Below, in pieces: positions 45,136 through 57,284 of a DNA stretch of 64,000 bases (position 1 is its first letter; each line of letters opens with the position of its first letter). A program made the translations under genes and the position numbers. The stretch comes from Ceratodon purpureus (taxonomy: Eukaryota > Streptophyta > Bryopsida > Pseudoditrichales > Ditrichaceae). The DNA lies in the NCBI GenBank assembly GCA_014871385.1, contig CM026421.1, positions 23,987,383 to 24,051,382 on the forward strand, read 5' to 3'. The notes under the pieces are model-generated. The model was not told the origin of the DNA, made no database searches, and was given only the letters and a program-made list of their open reading frames with translations.

Positions 45136-47000
45136 CTTGTTCCTTCTTATGGGTTTATACATGTCTAAATTGAACATGTGATTAGTACATTTCAGCATTA
45201 TAGTATTTCGTAGTTTTTGTGCCCTTGCAAATATTATTTACAGTAACTCTTATTTGTTAATTTTTTTTTCCCATAAAGGTATGTACTGCTTGAAACATGT
45301 TGATCAATTTCTGATGATATTTCTTCTCTAATTTTTCTTATTTTAGGAAATGTTATTGTCTTCTCATTTCTATGTATTTGCTTCTAGGAGATTTAAAAAA
45401 TAATACTGAAAGATAGTAAAAAATTTAATTGTCAGTATCCCTCTATTTTTAACATAGTTTGCATGCCCCAGATGTATGTTTTACATAAAGCATAACAATG
45501 AATATTTTGACTACTAAGCATATTATTGACATTAATAAATTTACAGTATGATGTATGCCATGTTCTTAATAACAGTAGACTTTAAGATGTGCAATTCACT
45601 GATTGAATTGTTCATTTCAGTACTGCAAAACTTGGTATATCATAGATACATCGATATCCTGTTTGTGGAGTTCACACATGAAGAGATTATTATAAATATT
45701 TATAAACTACTTTTATTGTAAAAATTAGAATATAAAGGAATATTCTTATAAAAGACACAAACTTTCCTTTCTTATAATTTTGACTATGCATATTAAGTAT
45801 GTCTTGGATATCAAAGCTTGAACAAATTCCAGGTCATGTTACGTACTTTCTAAGAAAACGGAAAAACTTAATTGAATTTAGGAAATTAGAAAACTGCTTA
45901 TTTTTATTAAATTGTTTTAAACTTTTTTTTCTTATACTCAATTCATGAAAAAAACCGGAAATAATTTCCTGTCCACTTCCTTACTTTCTATACCGTGATT
46001 TTCATTGTTTATTAATATCAATACTTATACTTTTTTATTTTTTATTTGGATGTTTTAATATTTGAATTATTACTATGTTTTTTTTTTCATTTATTTATTT
46101 TTGAAGTTATAATTGTAGGGAAGCAAATTCTCTTTATATGTCAGTACTCATCTAGTTTTTTATCATGGTAGATGAATTCCTTAATTTTGTTTATTCTAGT
46201 TGTATGTGTGTGGGAAGTAAGGTAAGCCATATTGTTAAACTATTTAACATATTACTGACTATGTTTCCGGATTTCTATTATCCTATTACATTCAGTTCAA
46301 TGCTTTAATACCAAATTCATTTTACTTCTTATAGATTCTACAATAAATGTTTGTTGAAATTCGTTAAAACCTTATTTTTGATTAGTCAGTTCATGGCCTA
46401 GAAACATAACTAATACCCGATCTATGAATTCTCTTGCTTTAGGTATGTACCTTGAAAAATTCACAGTGCTTACGCATTTCAATATGATTCCAAGCAATAA
46501 TTTCACTATAATCTTATAATTTTATTTGTTTGCGATTTTAAGCGTTTGTAAAATAATTTCCGGGTATTCTATAAACAAATCCGGCCTAGGGTATAGTGTA
46601 TAACCTTGCATATCCAGTGTGATTTCATCCTTTTCTTATTTCATTTCATTTATTGGAACATAGAAAACAAATATTCAGGTGGTATCAATTTTGTTGTAAC
46701 TGTTAATCTTTATTTATATTTAGCATTCAACAACCACCACAAAAATATATAAAAATCTATGATTGACTAGTCTACGTGAGCATGCTTAATGTGAGAACTT
46801 GATTTACTATTTCATATGCAAATAAATTTATATAAAAATTATATATCCTATTGAAATTCCATAAATTATATTTGTAAAGAAAAATTAATCCAATTCATTA
46901 TCCTTTTAACAAAAAATTATTTTAGTAAGAATTGTAGGATAAATGAAATTTAATCCACTAGTTTAAAATCACATAGGGATGATAGAGTTCAAAGTTAGAG
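45131..47000. other. AT-rich non-coding region
   Basis: Strongly AT-rich, without long open frames, tandem repeats or recognisable mobile-element ends. Confidence 0.45.
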
Positions 47001-50000
47001 CTGGATTAGTGACGATTAAGGTGATTACTATGTGATTAGAAAGTTGTCAAAGAGGTGATTAGTTGGGGGGTTAGGGGTACAGTGCTGATGGCTGAATAAT
47101 AATGAGGGAGGGAGTGGGGTTTCAGAGCGTTGGATGGAAGTTGGGGGAGTAATAATTAGGGAGGTAGTGGGTTGTTACACTACGTTTGATGGCAGTTGGG
47201 GGGCGCGGGAAGAGGGCGGGGAGCCAGGTTTGAATGCAGTGACCTGTACGTGTGTGCTTCTTGGTGGGTATGTTTCGTTACTCTAACAAGAGCTCTGGAT
47301 TGTTGTGTATGCTTCTTGGTCGTTACTCTTGGTGTATGCTTCTTGGCTGTTACTCAGGCGCTCTGGATTGTTTTGGCGCTGAAAGGAGTCAAGTCCTTCT
47401 GGTTTCTTAGATGTGAGAGAACCTCCGTGAAGGCGTGCCTGTGGTATTTGTCTGTGTACTTGTTCTTGAGTTTCCGGTTTCTGTTAGCTCGTTCGTTCAA
47501 GTTCTCAGGCTTAGTGCTGGGACTTCGCAGACCAACGCAATGGTGGACTGTATGCTTGCGTAGAGAGAAGGCGCACGTTCTGCGCCGTTGTTCAGTTGTT
47601 CTTTCTGCATTGTTCTTGGTTAGTTTCTACGTAATGCTGATACTCTTCTAGGTTTGAATGCTTTCTAGACTTCTGATGTGGAAGGATATATGCTTCGTGA
47701 AGCCGTGGAAATGGTTACTATCTCAATTTCTTTTGTAGATGTATCTTGCAGAGACTGTCCTGTTTTCTACGGAATTAGTTGGAGATGTAAACGTCTGCGG
47801 TGTGTTAATTGCAGTTTGACAGCCCCCCGTCAAGTGCAAGTTTAAGCGACGTTTTCAGAGGCAATTTATTTGAAGTGCTTTGTCCTCCGGTTGCCACCAA
47901 TGTAACCCTCTTTCATCTTTTGATATGTTCCAAGCCTTTTTAGCTGTGACTGCGGTTCTTCTCTAGATCTATTTCCTCTTATGGGTTTTTCTATCTGGCT
48001 TAGACCCATCGATTGACTCCTGTCCTCTGTTTGGGAAGATGGTATTTGAGGTTTTCTGCTTCAATGATATTGCCTCTGTCTTAACCTTTCGTTGCATTCT
48101 CGAGCTCCTCTCAAGTGCATCTCAACTGATTGATAAGGATTGCGGGAATTAGTGGCCCTGCCTCGATGCTATTGTCGCTGTGTCTGAGGTAGCTTTTGTG
48201 GCGAGGTTTAGGATTATTTGCGACAACATCACCAGTTTGCGTTTTTTCTCAGTGGATCATCCGCATTGTACATAACCACTCTGTTTTTCAATGTAGATTG
48301 TCGATGGGCGATTTGCAAGCATGATCATGTGATTTGTCGAATGGTTTCAGCTTCTTTCTTCGTTTAGTTTCAGCTCTGATGACCATCACAGCTATGGTAG
48401 CATTAAAACGAACTTCTGATTCTCCGCCTGGCTTGGTTGAAACGTTGATCTGCTTAAGACGTCGGTGACTGAGGTTGAATGGATTCTTATCAACATGGGA
48501 AGCTGGGGTTTACTTGATGCTGCTTCAGGATTGTGCATGTGATTCTCTTTTCTGTTGAAGGGTGAGGGATGCCAATCCAATGCTTCAGGGTATTAGCATC
48601 CAATACAAGAATTCTCCTACCATAGATAAGGTTTGGTCCGTCTTCATTTCCATTCTGTCCAAGTTTATCGTTGATGCCATAGAAGTAACTTGAATTTAGG
48701 TTCCCTCTCTGCAGATACTTTGGGAGCAAGACTATTCGTGAGTAATCTTTGAATTAGGTTAATTAATCTTCTCGTTTTGGTACCAGGGTGCATCTGAGGC
48801 GTGGCAAATTCCAGTGGCATTCATCAGCGTCACCAATCTGCGAATTGTGGGGAATGCAGCTGAGCTCACAAGCGCCATCATTTTTGTAGAGAAAGATAAT
48901 CTGGTGAGATCTCTTCCTAGGCTTTGTAGACTATGTATTGCGATTCGAAGTGATTACAAGCTGAGGCGGTACTGAATTTGCTTCTGGTGAAAGCTGCATG
49001 GAACAAGTTATGGTTGTGCATTTTCGTTTGCTTGCACTGTTGGTGCTCTCAGTAATTTTATTTTGCACATGGTAGAAACCCCGTTGAAGGATCGCAGTTA
49101 CCAAACACCACTTCTTATTTGAAGTTGCGTTGCTGAACAGGTCGTTCTATTCTCACCGCTCCGAAATTTGCTAAAATTCTGGTCTGGTCATTATGCTTCT
49201 CTAATATTTGGATGTTTGCATTTTACTGTAAATGTATTGAGCTGTATGACAGCGAATCTCTTTCCTGCAAAATATTCTAAGTTTGGTGTAACTTGTTATG
49301 ACATCGCGCAGATCATAATACTCAAGCATTCAAGGAAGTTGCTATTGTTCGACATCTTCGATTTGGAGAGAACGCATTTGGATTTCTAACTTCAACTCTT
49401 ATTCTTCAGGTAAGGACCGTCTATGTTCTTCACAAAGGATTTGCTACTGTACTAATATCTGCTGTATTTGAAAATAGATGTCTGCTCTGTTCAGTTTTAG
49501 GTTGACAGATAAGCTATCTTGTCTGTGTTTGCTCAAATTTAACCATGTTGTGGCAGCTCATTCATTTGCAAAGTCATGGTGCCAACATAGTTTATGGCCC
49601 AGAACCTTAGTTTACGCATAGGTCTTTCACATTTATCGTTGTGGCTCAAAAATGTAATATGTTGCATTAAGAAACATACACAAAAGTGTAATATGTAATA
49701 TCTTTGCAGTGAACATACACCCAGACTAGTGAAGGACTTTCAGGATGTCAAGGTCAAAAACAAGACTTGTAACACATCTTAGTATTTGGCTAAATTTTCA
49801 TCGTCACGAATTAACCTCCATACGTGTCGTTTGGAGAATCCATTGTCCGATAAAATGCTACTTAGAGAGGGCTAAACGATCAATGCATTCTATGTCAACC
49901 AACACAATTGAGTTAAATTTGGTTGTATTTTATCATTCAGGTGGGGAAAGTTGCTGTTGGACTGACTCACTCCGCCTGCCTTGAGGTCAGTTCTAACACC

Positions 50001-52220
50001 AATTGCCCTTCAGTGACCAAATCTTGTATGTATATGTATACATATATTATATATATGTATGTATATATTCTGTACTTTGATTTAAGTTCTATGCACTACA
50101 ATCTGCATTTAGACATTCCCTAGAGCAATGTGAAATTCTAAAAAGATAATTATCTATGCTCTGAATATTTTGGTTTAGCATTGCTAAGTGAAAAGCGAGG
50201 AAAGGTATACAAAGCGGTATTGATACAGTGGATGGGACACAAAGCAAGGATCAATGTTTACGTTTGGTAAAGGACGGCAGTGTCAACTAGTAAGTTCACC
50301 ATCGTTTACCCTTGTACTTTAAAGTGGTTCTATGGCTCCTTAAAATTTTATGTTCTTTGAGCGTCGTTGCGATGTACAGCAGACCAACGAGATTGGTCAG
50401 AAGTGCATGTTTTTGTATGATGAAAGTTTTCTGCTCGTTTGCAGGTGAAGGTTTTCGCTAGGTGAAGGTACGGCAGGTGAAGTTTTTCGGCTCGTTTTCG
50501 ACTGGTCTCTTCTTGCCAACCAGCGATGTTGAAGTAAGCTCCTTGACATATACTGAGTCGCTGCTTCTCTATGTGGAAACTCTCAAGTGCTACATGAGTC
50601 TTACGGTTTAACACATAAACTGTGTCGGGACTAGCTCAATCGACTTCAGCTAGTCGTTTTGAAAAAATTTCTACCATTTTGAAACTGTGAAATGTAGGAA
50701 CGATGAGATATTGACTACGTAAATTGAAGTGGTTAACTCTTTCTTGCTACTTGTCCATGGCAGGTGGTGGATTTAAATTCTGGTTGCCAAGCTCTACAGG
50801 ATGGATTGAAAGCTTTGGCGAAGGCCTTAACAAGGGGCCATGTGGGCAATAGCATTCACGTTGGCCTAAGCCGTACTTAAAGCAGTTGTATCGATCTATG
50901 CATTTATAAGGGCTACGGTGGAATCATGCTTATCATGTCAGTACGATATGCGTTGGAAAGTGAATTGGTACCCGTTCCTCTGTGCTCGTTCTGTGCTCGT
51001 TCTATGCTCTGTATTCGCTGGAGCTTAAAATAGCCAACTTCCATGAGCATTGAGTGAGTCAGCAGCAATTATCAACATAAATGGTTATTAATGAGGACAT
51101 TCGAACTCGATGCTAGGTCGTGGAGATGTAACAATGCGATCTTCTATTACGTTGAATTGCATTGCTCGTTCGGTTCATTAGACGTTCAGGACTGTGGAAA
51201 GGATAAAAATCTATCCCCGTGCCTTGACGAAATAATTTTCGCACTCTTTCAGAAGTTGGCTGTATTCGATGACAGGAGAAGTAGTTTCAAATTGACATTT
51301 GTTGAAAGTCTTGCTCCTTTCTATTCCCGGCTCTTAATTACTTGTATCTTGTAATATGTTGTTTTGGAACCTGTTGCTCAGAAGTGCATGTTGTTGCATG
51401 ATGTCTGTGAAACGTGCTTACCGTGATTCATTTGTGATTTGGGAACAGGTTCCCGTGGGGATTTTGTTGTGCTTAGTTAAGTACTGTAATTGGCATTCAA
51501 CCTGCTCCCTGGACTGCACTTCACAACATTGTGAATCAAATCAAGCCAGATTCCAAATGAGCAAGTTTCGAGGTCAGAATAAGCATCTGTGGATCTACAG
51601 TGTGGACATGTTGAGGCCGCAGGCTGGATTGCTATGTTTCACCTTCATGGATGTTTGTTTTTTTAAGCATTAATCATACTCTGTTCTGAATGGCTTCGAG
51701 TATGTGATGTGCTTTGATGATATCTGCGTGAAGACCTCGGAAAAAGATGAGTTGTTGGTGCATTGAGTTTGTTGAGCACTAGACGATCTGGATTCAAATA
51801 ATAAAGGGAATGGGTTCAAACTGATGTTGGGAAGTTTTAGTATTATTTGTCTTTTGCAATAAAATAATCTAGTGCTGGTGGGTTCTCTAGTTGGCTAACT
51901 ATGGGGACTTTAATTGGCTAACTAAAAACTGTTTGTGCCTTTGGCGATCAATTGTGTTTTCTAGGAATTCAGGTGGCTACAATTCGGGATTGGCATCTCT
52001 AAATCATCCATATTTGCAAGCTCTCTAGACTTTGGCTGTAGAAGAGTGGGTTGCTCAGCAAGTGATCTTTATACCATCTTGCTCAGGTTGACCAATTATA
52101 ATAGTATTGTGTGGTCATAGTGGTAGAAACAAATTAGAATGTCTTCTTCTTTGCATTTCAGTTTTATCTCTATTGCATTTGTAAGTTCTATTTTGGAGTT
52201 GCTCACCTCTATATCATTTT
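47001..52220. other. Region with possible but unidentified spliced gene
   Basis: Base composition rises to near-balanced at 47050-48900, and several short segments look exon-like with flanking splice sites. Examples are 48789-48903 (acceptor AG before, GTGAGA after, open in one frame), 49941-49985 (open, AG before, GTCAG after) and 50764-50880 (open to a TAA). None gives a protein family I can name, and the joins are not verifiable by eye. A TA-rich microsatellite lies near 50030-50075. I see no RNA gene or transposon terminus. Confidence 0.3.
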
Positions 52221-52321
52221 ATGTAAATGTAAATGTAAATGTAAATGTAAATGTAAATGTAAATGTAAATGTAAATATAAATGTAAATGTAAATGTAAAT
52301 GTGAATGTGAATGTGAATGTA
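52221..52321 (+). repeat. (ATGTAA)n hexanucleotide repeat
   Basis: About 16 tandem copies of atgtaa with a few variants (atataa, gtgaatgt at the end). Translated in one frame it gives an Asn-Val repeat, which is not evidence for a protein. Confidence 0.95.
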
Positions 52322-52395
52322 GTGAGATATTTAGTGCATTGTAAATCTTTTTTTTGTTCTAATTTAAGCATTGTAATTTAATAAAATTCATTGTA

Positions 52396-52860
52396 GGACT
52401 CGGTTGGTGGTTTATCTTCCTAAAAAGGTTGATAAGCCGGATTCCTGATGTCCTTTAAATAATTTAAATAATCATTTTAAATTTATAGAACTCGCATGGT
52501 GGATTGTTTTCCCGAAAGGGTTGACTCTCTGGATTGCTGATGTTCTATTTAACTCCATATTTAATAAAATCTAAAATATTATGGAGAACTTGGTTGGTGG
52601 CTTCTCTTCTCAAAAAGTTGATAAGTTGGATTCCTGATGTTTTTCCTTAAATTATGAAATATTAATTTAATAAAAATAACTTGGCATAGGGAACTCAGAT
52701 GGTGATTTATCTTCCCAAAAAAGGTTGATAAGTTGGATTCTTGATGTTCTCTAAAAAATTAAAAATATTATTTGAACTTCCTATGAGAATACATTTATTG
52801 AATTTTCTTCTTCAAAGGGTTGATTGCGTGGATTTCGTAAAAGTTTAATTAAATGTATAT
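52396..52860 (+). repeat. Five diverged copies of a ~95-bp tandem repeat
   Basis: Copies begin near 52396, 52488, 52583, 52690 and 52786. Each contains a core like 'ggtggtttatcttcc..aaaaggttgataag-tggattc-tgatgtt' followed by an A/T-rich tail with 'aaattta/aatattat'. The array stops about 70 bp before the ATG of the zinc-finger/oxygenase gene, in its presumed promoter or 5' UTR. Confidence 0.85.
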
Positions 52861-52928
52861 AATAAATGTTTTTTCTTTTCCAATCCTGTTTTTGATTTTA
52901 ATAAGATTTTAAATTTGTTTGATACAGG

Positions 52929-54299
52929 ATGGCAGACCAAAAAAGAGGAAATAGAAGACCAACTAAACGACCATCAAAACGGCCTCGGGAGAATGTTAGC
53001 TTACCAAGTGGTCAAGATTTCACATTGGAGGAAGATGAAGATTTCTTCTGTTCCGCATGTTCCAAAACAGTTGCTCGCCAAGGACTTGAAGAACACTTCA
53101 AGGGGAGAATTCATAAGAACATGGAGAAGTTGGAGCTATTCTACCCTTTTCTATTGAAGCAGGGTCTCAGTTGGATGGAAGGGAGAAAGAGTTTCAGATG
53201 TGACAAGGAGTGTTGTCAAAGGGGGAATTTGCCAGCAAATTATGAACAGCTTGAGCATCATGTGTTCAAAAAACACTTGTCTACTGTTCAACCTTTCTAT
53301 CCTCCTCCATCGCCATTAGGTTACAGGGGTTCTCAGGTACCGAAGATTATTCATGGCAATCAAGGAGCAAAGCAGACCAAGAAGTTCTGGAAGAACTTTG
53401 ATTTACCTTCAGCGATTCCAGATTTTAAGAAGCTTACAGGGCCGACCACTATCCTTTCTAATGGTGGAAATGAATTTCTTCTTCAAATTGTGAATGGAGA
53501 ATTCAATGAGAGTGATGTTAAGGAGATGACTTCCTTGGCATTATACCTTGAGAAAAAAGGTAATTGTGTGAGGAAGGATGATAAGAAAGAAGAAATAAAA
53601 GGTGGCACTAAAATGATGTGCTCCGGTTTCCGCTATGGCCAAGGTTATATTGGAAGGTAAGTTTCATTAAACAAAGACTACTTTTATGTATATTTTTTTA
53701 ACATTTTATGTATTTATGGATTAAGTCTTTTTAATTATTTTACATAAATCTAATTTTTTGTAAATATTTTTGCAGATTTAAGCAGAATGATCCTCTCTGC
53801 TACTCTTATGGTGATAAGCTAGCTTCTATGCTTTACCACCATTTGAAGTCTTTATTTCCTCTAGTCTTGGAGCAGTTGGAGATGATTTGGGCCAAAGAGA
53901 ATCTACCAACAGGTGTTGGTAGAGTTGGTGAATCTCCTTTCACAGCAATCAGTGTTACGAAGGATTATTCCTGTAACCCCCATACGGACGAAGGAGATTA
54001 GAATTATGGCTTTTTTATATGGTTGGGAGCCAATGGTAAGTATTCCACAATTCTTAAAACTTTATAATTTATCTTTATTATCTTATTTTGTTTTTTTTTA
54101 TAAATTTTAATTGTAATTGTATTTTTTGAATGTAGGTACTCAAGATGATGCTGGAAATGAAACAAGGTTTTATTTTCCGGCTCTTGGTTACTATTTTGAG
54201 CCTGCTATCGGAGATATTCTTCTGTGCAAGAGCAATGAGATAGTCCATTGTTCCAAGACTATAGGATCAACAGGACAACTGGGTATTGCTTTGTTTTAG
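52929..54299 (+). pseudogene. C2H2 zinc-finger / 2OG-Fe(II) oxygenase-like gene with in-frame TAG
   Basis: Three exons (52929-53656, 53776-54035, 54136-54299) with GT-AG junctions and matching phases; 383 codons. The N-terminus is Arg/Lys-rich. A C2H2-type finger follows (Cys41, Cys44, His56, His62) and a second Cys/His cluster (Cys91, Cys95/96, His110/111, His116). The C-terminal part resembles a double-stranded beta-helix dioxygenase: His-Thr-Asp at codons 312-314 as the HxD iron ligand pair, then GFFIWLG, FYFPALGYYFEP, GDILLC, and a distal His at codon 367. Iron-ligand spacing is typical of 2OG-Fe(II) enzymes, including TET/JBP-like groups. The usual Arg/Lys after the distal His is not evident. 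Codon 318 is TAG (53999-54001), four codons after the HxD Asp. With everything else open, this is a single nonsense change. Substrate unknown. Confidence 0.7.
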
Positions 54300-56216
54300 A
54301 GTTGTACATTTTTTCAGGGTTACCATCTATTGGAGCAGAAACTCCATGACGGTATTAATGACCGTCTTACTAGTAGTTGGCTAGCTTCTGAGAGATTTTA
54401 TGCTACGGATTAGATTCTAGTTCTTATCATAGAGAAATGAACAATGTTGAATATTTTGTTTTCTTTATATGATTTTGGATTTATATGTGGACTATAAACT
54501 TTCCATTTCATGTATACAATGGTATTTTTCTTTTACATAGATTATTATTTAAACATTTTGCATTTTATGAATACAAGGTTTTTTTTACTTCAAATGAATG
54601 TAAACTCTCATATTATATGAACCTTTATTATATGTTTAGCATAGTAGATTTGTAAAGTTCATCGTTTCTCTCCATATTTCTGAGCACTCTTTAAAGTAAT
54701 TTTTTATTAATGATATGCAATTGAACAGAATGTTTAAAATACTTCTATTATATCAAATGTACAGCTTTAGTATGCTCTAGACAACATTTATTACTTAAAT
54801 TGTTTTTTTATAGAAATTGACTATAATATAAATGGCTAACAAAAGTGAAATAAAATTGTTATAAATGGATACATATTGCACTTACTTACTATGTTCAACA
54901 ATTATTTATTTATAGATATATATAGAAATATTTATATTTTCAAATTAAAAACTTGAACATATTATATATATATTTTAAAGTCACATTATAAGATAACATA
55001 TTGTACCAAATGTCTCTAAACTCAATAGATTTGTAAGATGAATTTAGAAGGATTTGAAAATCCTTTTATAAACTAAAATGTATTAAAGATGTATTCAAAA
55101 GGAATTCAAAAGATCTTTAAAAAGTATTCAGAAATTAATCAAGAAGTCTTATAAAAGTCTTGGAAAGGTCTATAGAAGGTTCTTATCATGTCTTCATATG
55201 CTCTTGAAAACATCTTGTACACGTTATTATATAACATTTAATTTCCAAAGTTCTATAACTATGTTTTATTTAAAAATGCTTTGAAACTATCATTCTTAAT
55301 GTAGAATTATAAATGACTAAAAATCGTCGTTTCTCTTTAAATATTGAGCTTAATTTTATTGGTAACTCTTTTCAATTTAAAAATTGTATCATCTCAAAAT
55401 TATTCTAAAGTTTGTTGATGTTACTTTATTAATTTATGAAGATTTCCAATCTAAATAGGTGCGTAAAATATACATTTTATTTTAAGAACGAGTTTTAAGT
55501 TAGTTTACCTCTTCTCTCTATATTAGTGCTTTTTTTTATAAATTTTAATTGTAATTGTATATATGTAAATATATATATATATATGTAAATATATATATAT
55601 ATATATCATTTTATAATTATTTGTCAAATCTTTTAAAATTTATCTTTATTATATATATATATATAAATACTTGTTCTTCCTTATGGGTTTATGAATGTAT
55701 AAATTGAACATTCAAATACCGTATTTCAGAAATATATTATTCCAAGATTATTGTGTTATTTAAATTGTGATATGTAAATATTTAATTTCCATTAAGGGTT
55801 GTCTTGGTTGAACATTTACAAGGCATGATGGGAGGCCTTACTGTTTTCACATTGTCATTATTTTTAAAACAACATACAATGGACAAATTGGACTAATTGT
55901 TGGGGGTTGGAAATCTTATCATCATTTATTCAGCGACCCGGAACTAGCCATTCCCAGGAAATATAACTAAGATGTCACCATTGTCATTAGTTAAATGTCA
56001 CAGAATTGTATAAACACTCTCAATGCATAGTTCTTACCAATCACTTCGAACTCATTTCTTACTCGATGACTTCCTGACTATATATCTAGCTCCGTGCCCA
56101 TGTTCGAGTCTCTCTTCCACTCCGATCAGTGTTGTATTTCACTGTGATTCTTGCGCACTCCCTCTCTGTCTCCCTCGCATTTTCAGTAGTTTGTCTCTTG
56201 TGTTTCTCACCACACC
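54300..56216. other. AT-rich region with TA microsatellites
   Basis: Non-coding, very AT-rich. (TA)n tracts interrupted by 'tgtaaa' at about 55556-55610 and another at 55650-55665. The last 200 bp before 56217 are less AT-rich and probably hold the promoter/5' UTR of the next gene. Confidence 0.5.
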
Positions 56217-56951
56217 ATGGATCCCGTTGATAAAGAAACATCCCAGAAGAGGAAACGAAGTCCCTCACGTGATGAGCCGCGCGACCTCCCTCTCTTCCCT
56301 TTCTGCATCTCGCACGACGATTGTGAACAATCTCACCTCCCCATTTGGAAGAATGCTGCGATTCGAAGAGGGGGTCGGTACCAGCACCTAAAGAACGCCC
56401 CTAAGCAAATCTGTTGTTTGAAGGACTGGATTTCTAGGGCTCTCGAATTCGAGAAGGACACTGGGTTGCGCTGTCCCGACTTCAGCGTTGTTATGAAAAT
56501 GGCGGAAAATCCGAAGTGGATGGGGAAGTGGTCAACTCACGCATTGCTCTGTTTTCAGGCGGCTGCGAATGCCAGCGGGATTATGCACCCACCTTCAATG
56601 CACGACGAAGAATCTGAGGTGAAGAATGTGGATATCAGTCAGAGCCCTGGGAAAGAGCGCCCGCGTCGACAGTCGCCAGAGACCGCTGTTGCCACCGGAG
56701 CGTTCGTAGAGGTTCCTCATCCGGCGAAGAAGAGAGCTGAAAATTCCTCGCGCAAGAAGAAAAGCGCTGCCACCACTCCGGCGTCACCAGGGGTAGTGGA
56801 TGAACTTGGCCCGTCACGCTCCCGCCATGGACAGTCCGGCCACCGCCTCTCCAAGAACGTGCGGAAGGTGCTGGTGAACTTGGAGGAAGCTTGTGTAAAA
56901 GGTTGTACAAACGCACGCACTGGTGATGGGGTGATGCACGAGCCTCACTGA
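56217..56951 (+). CDS. Trp-pair accessory-like protein (56-kb copy)
   Basis: 244-codon frame, ATG to TGA. After a basic, possibly nuclear-targeting N-terminus (KRKRSPSR) there is a helical region with Trp71, Trp101 and Trp105, and Gly121-Ile122, giving the same Trp-(33)-Trp-(15)-Gly-Ile pattern as the proteins at 33801 and 59344. The second half is Ser/Pro/Lys-rich and probably disordered (RKKKSAAT). A further open stretch at 57000-57284 may be a spliced 3' exon: acceptor-like CAG before 57091, and FIDDEFNEAFDQIVL reads well. No known family. It lies in AT-rich DNA with no TNP1/TNP2 genes visible nearby, so it could be a transposon remnant or a host relative. Confidence 0.6.
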   Translation: MDPVDKETSQKRKRSPSRDEPRDLPLFPFCISHDDCEQSHLPIWKNAAIRRGGRYQHLKNAPKQICCLKDWISRALEFEKDTGLRCPDFSVVMKMAENPKWMGKWSTHALLCFQAAANASGIMHPPSMHDEESEVKNVDISQSPGKERPRRQSPETAVATGAFVEVPHPAKKRAENSSRKKKSAATTPASPGVVDELGPSRSRHGQSGHRLSKNVRKVLVNLEEACVKGCTNARTGDGVMHEPH

Positions 56952-56999
56952 GCAAGACGTGGTTCAAGCCATTCCCCCGAGCCAACTGCTCCGTGCTAT

Positions 57000-57284
57000 G
57001 TGCAAGTGCCGAGGACAGCTCCGAAAACACCCGCAACTCCTCAGGCGAAACAGGTGACATTTCCAACCGCACCACTCGTTTGTGTGCAGTACATGGAGTT
57101 TATTGACGACGAATTTAATGAGGCGTTCGACCAGATCGTCCTTGTGTCTTCAGGAACGGAGAACAGCAGATCAGACGGAGGGCGGAGTGCATCAAAGAAA
57201 AATTTCCTATCTAAGCATGGTTGTTCCGGCCCCTCAGGCCGTGACACGTCGCCCAAAGTTGTAGGAACTTCGAAGCAAGTGTGA
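57000..57284 (+). CDS. Possible 3' exon of the 56-kb Trp-pair gene
   Basis: A 94-codon open stretch ending in TGA, 48 bp after the stop of the upstream frame. The first part is Pro/Thr-rich, then an acidic helix, then a Ser/Lys-rich tail. Likely joined to the preceding frame by splicing, but the junction cannot be fixed by eye. Confidence 0.4.
   Translation: MQVPRTAPKTPATPQAKQVTFPTAPLVCVQYMEFIDDEFNEAFDQIVLVSSGTENSRSDGGRSASKKNFLSKHGCSGPSGRDTSPKVVGTSKQV

Noticed and set aside
44863..45181. Overlapping Tyr/Ile/His-rich open frames
   Set aside because: Translations of the (TA)n/(CATA)n microsatellite; low-complexity artefacts.
47196..47651. 151-codon frame rich in Leu/Val/Cys/Trp
   Set aside because: Composition reflects T/G-rich sequence, there is no recognisable domain, and no splice or motif support.
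49941..49985. RCC1-repeat-like peptide (KVAVGLTHSAC) in a possible exon
   Set aside because: Only about 15 residues resemble the RCC1 signature; neighbouring exon-like segments do not continue the repeat, and a second RCC1-like stretch lies on the opposite strand (48490-48729). Too short to support a gene call.
52139..52381. Asn-Val repeat protein
   Set aside because: Encoded by the atgtaa hexamer repeat with no conserved flanks or supported start context.
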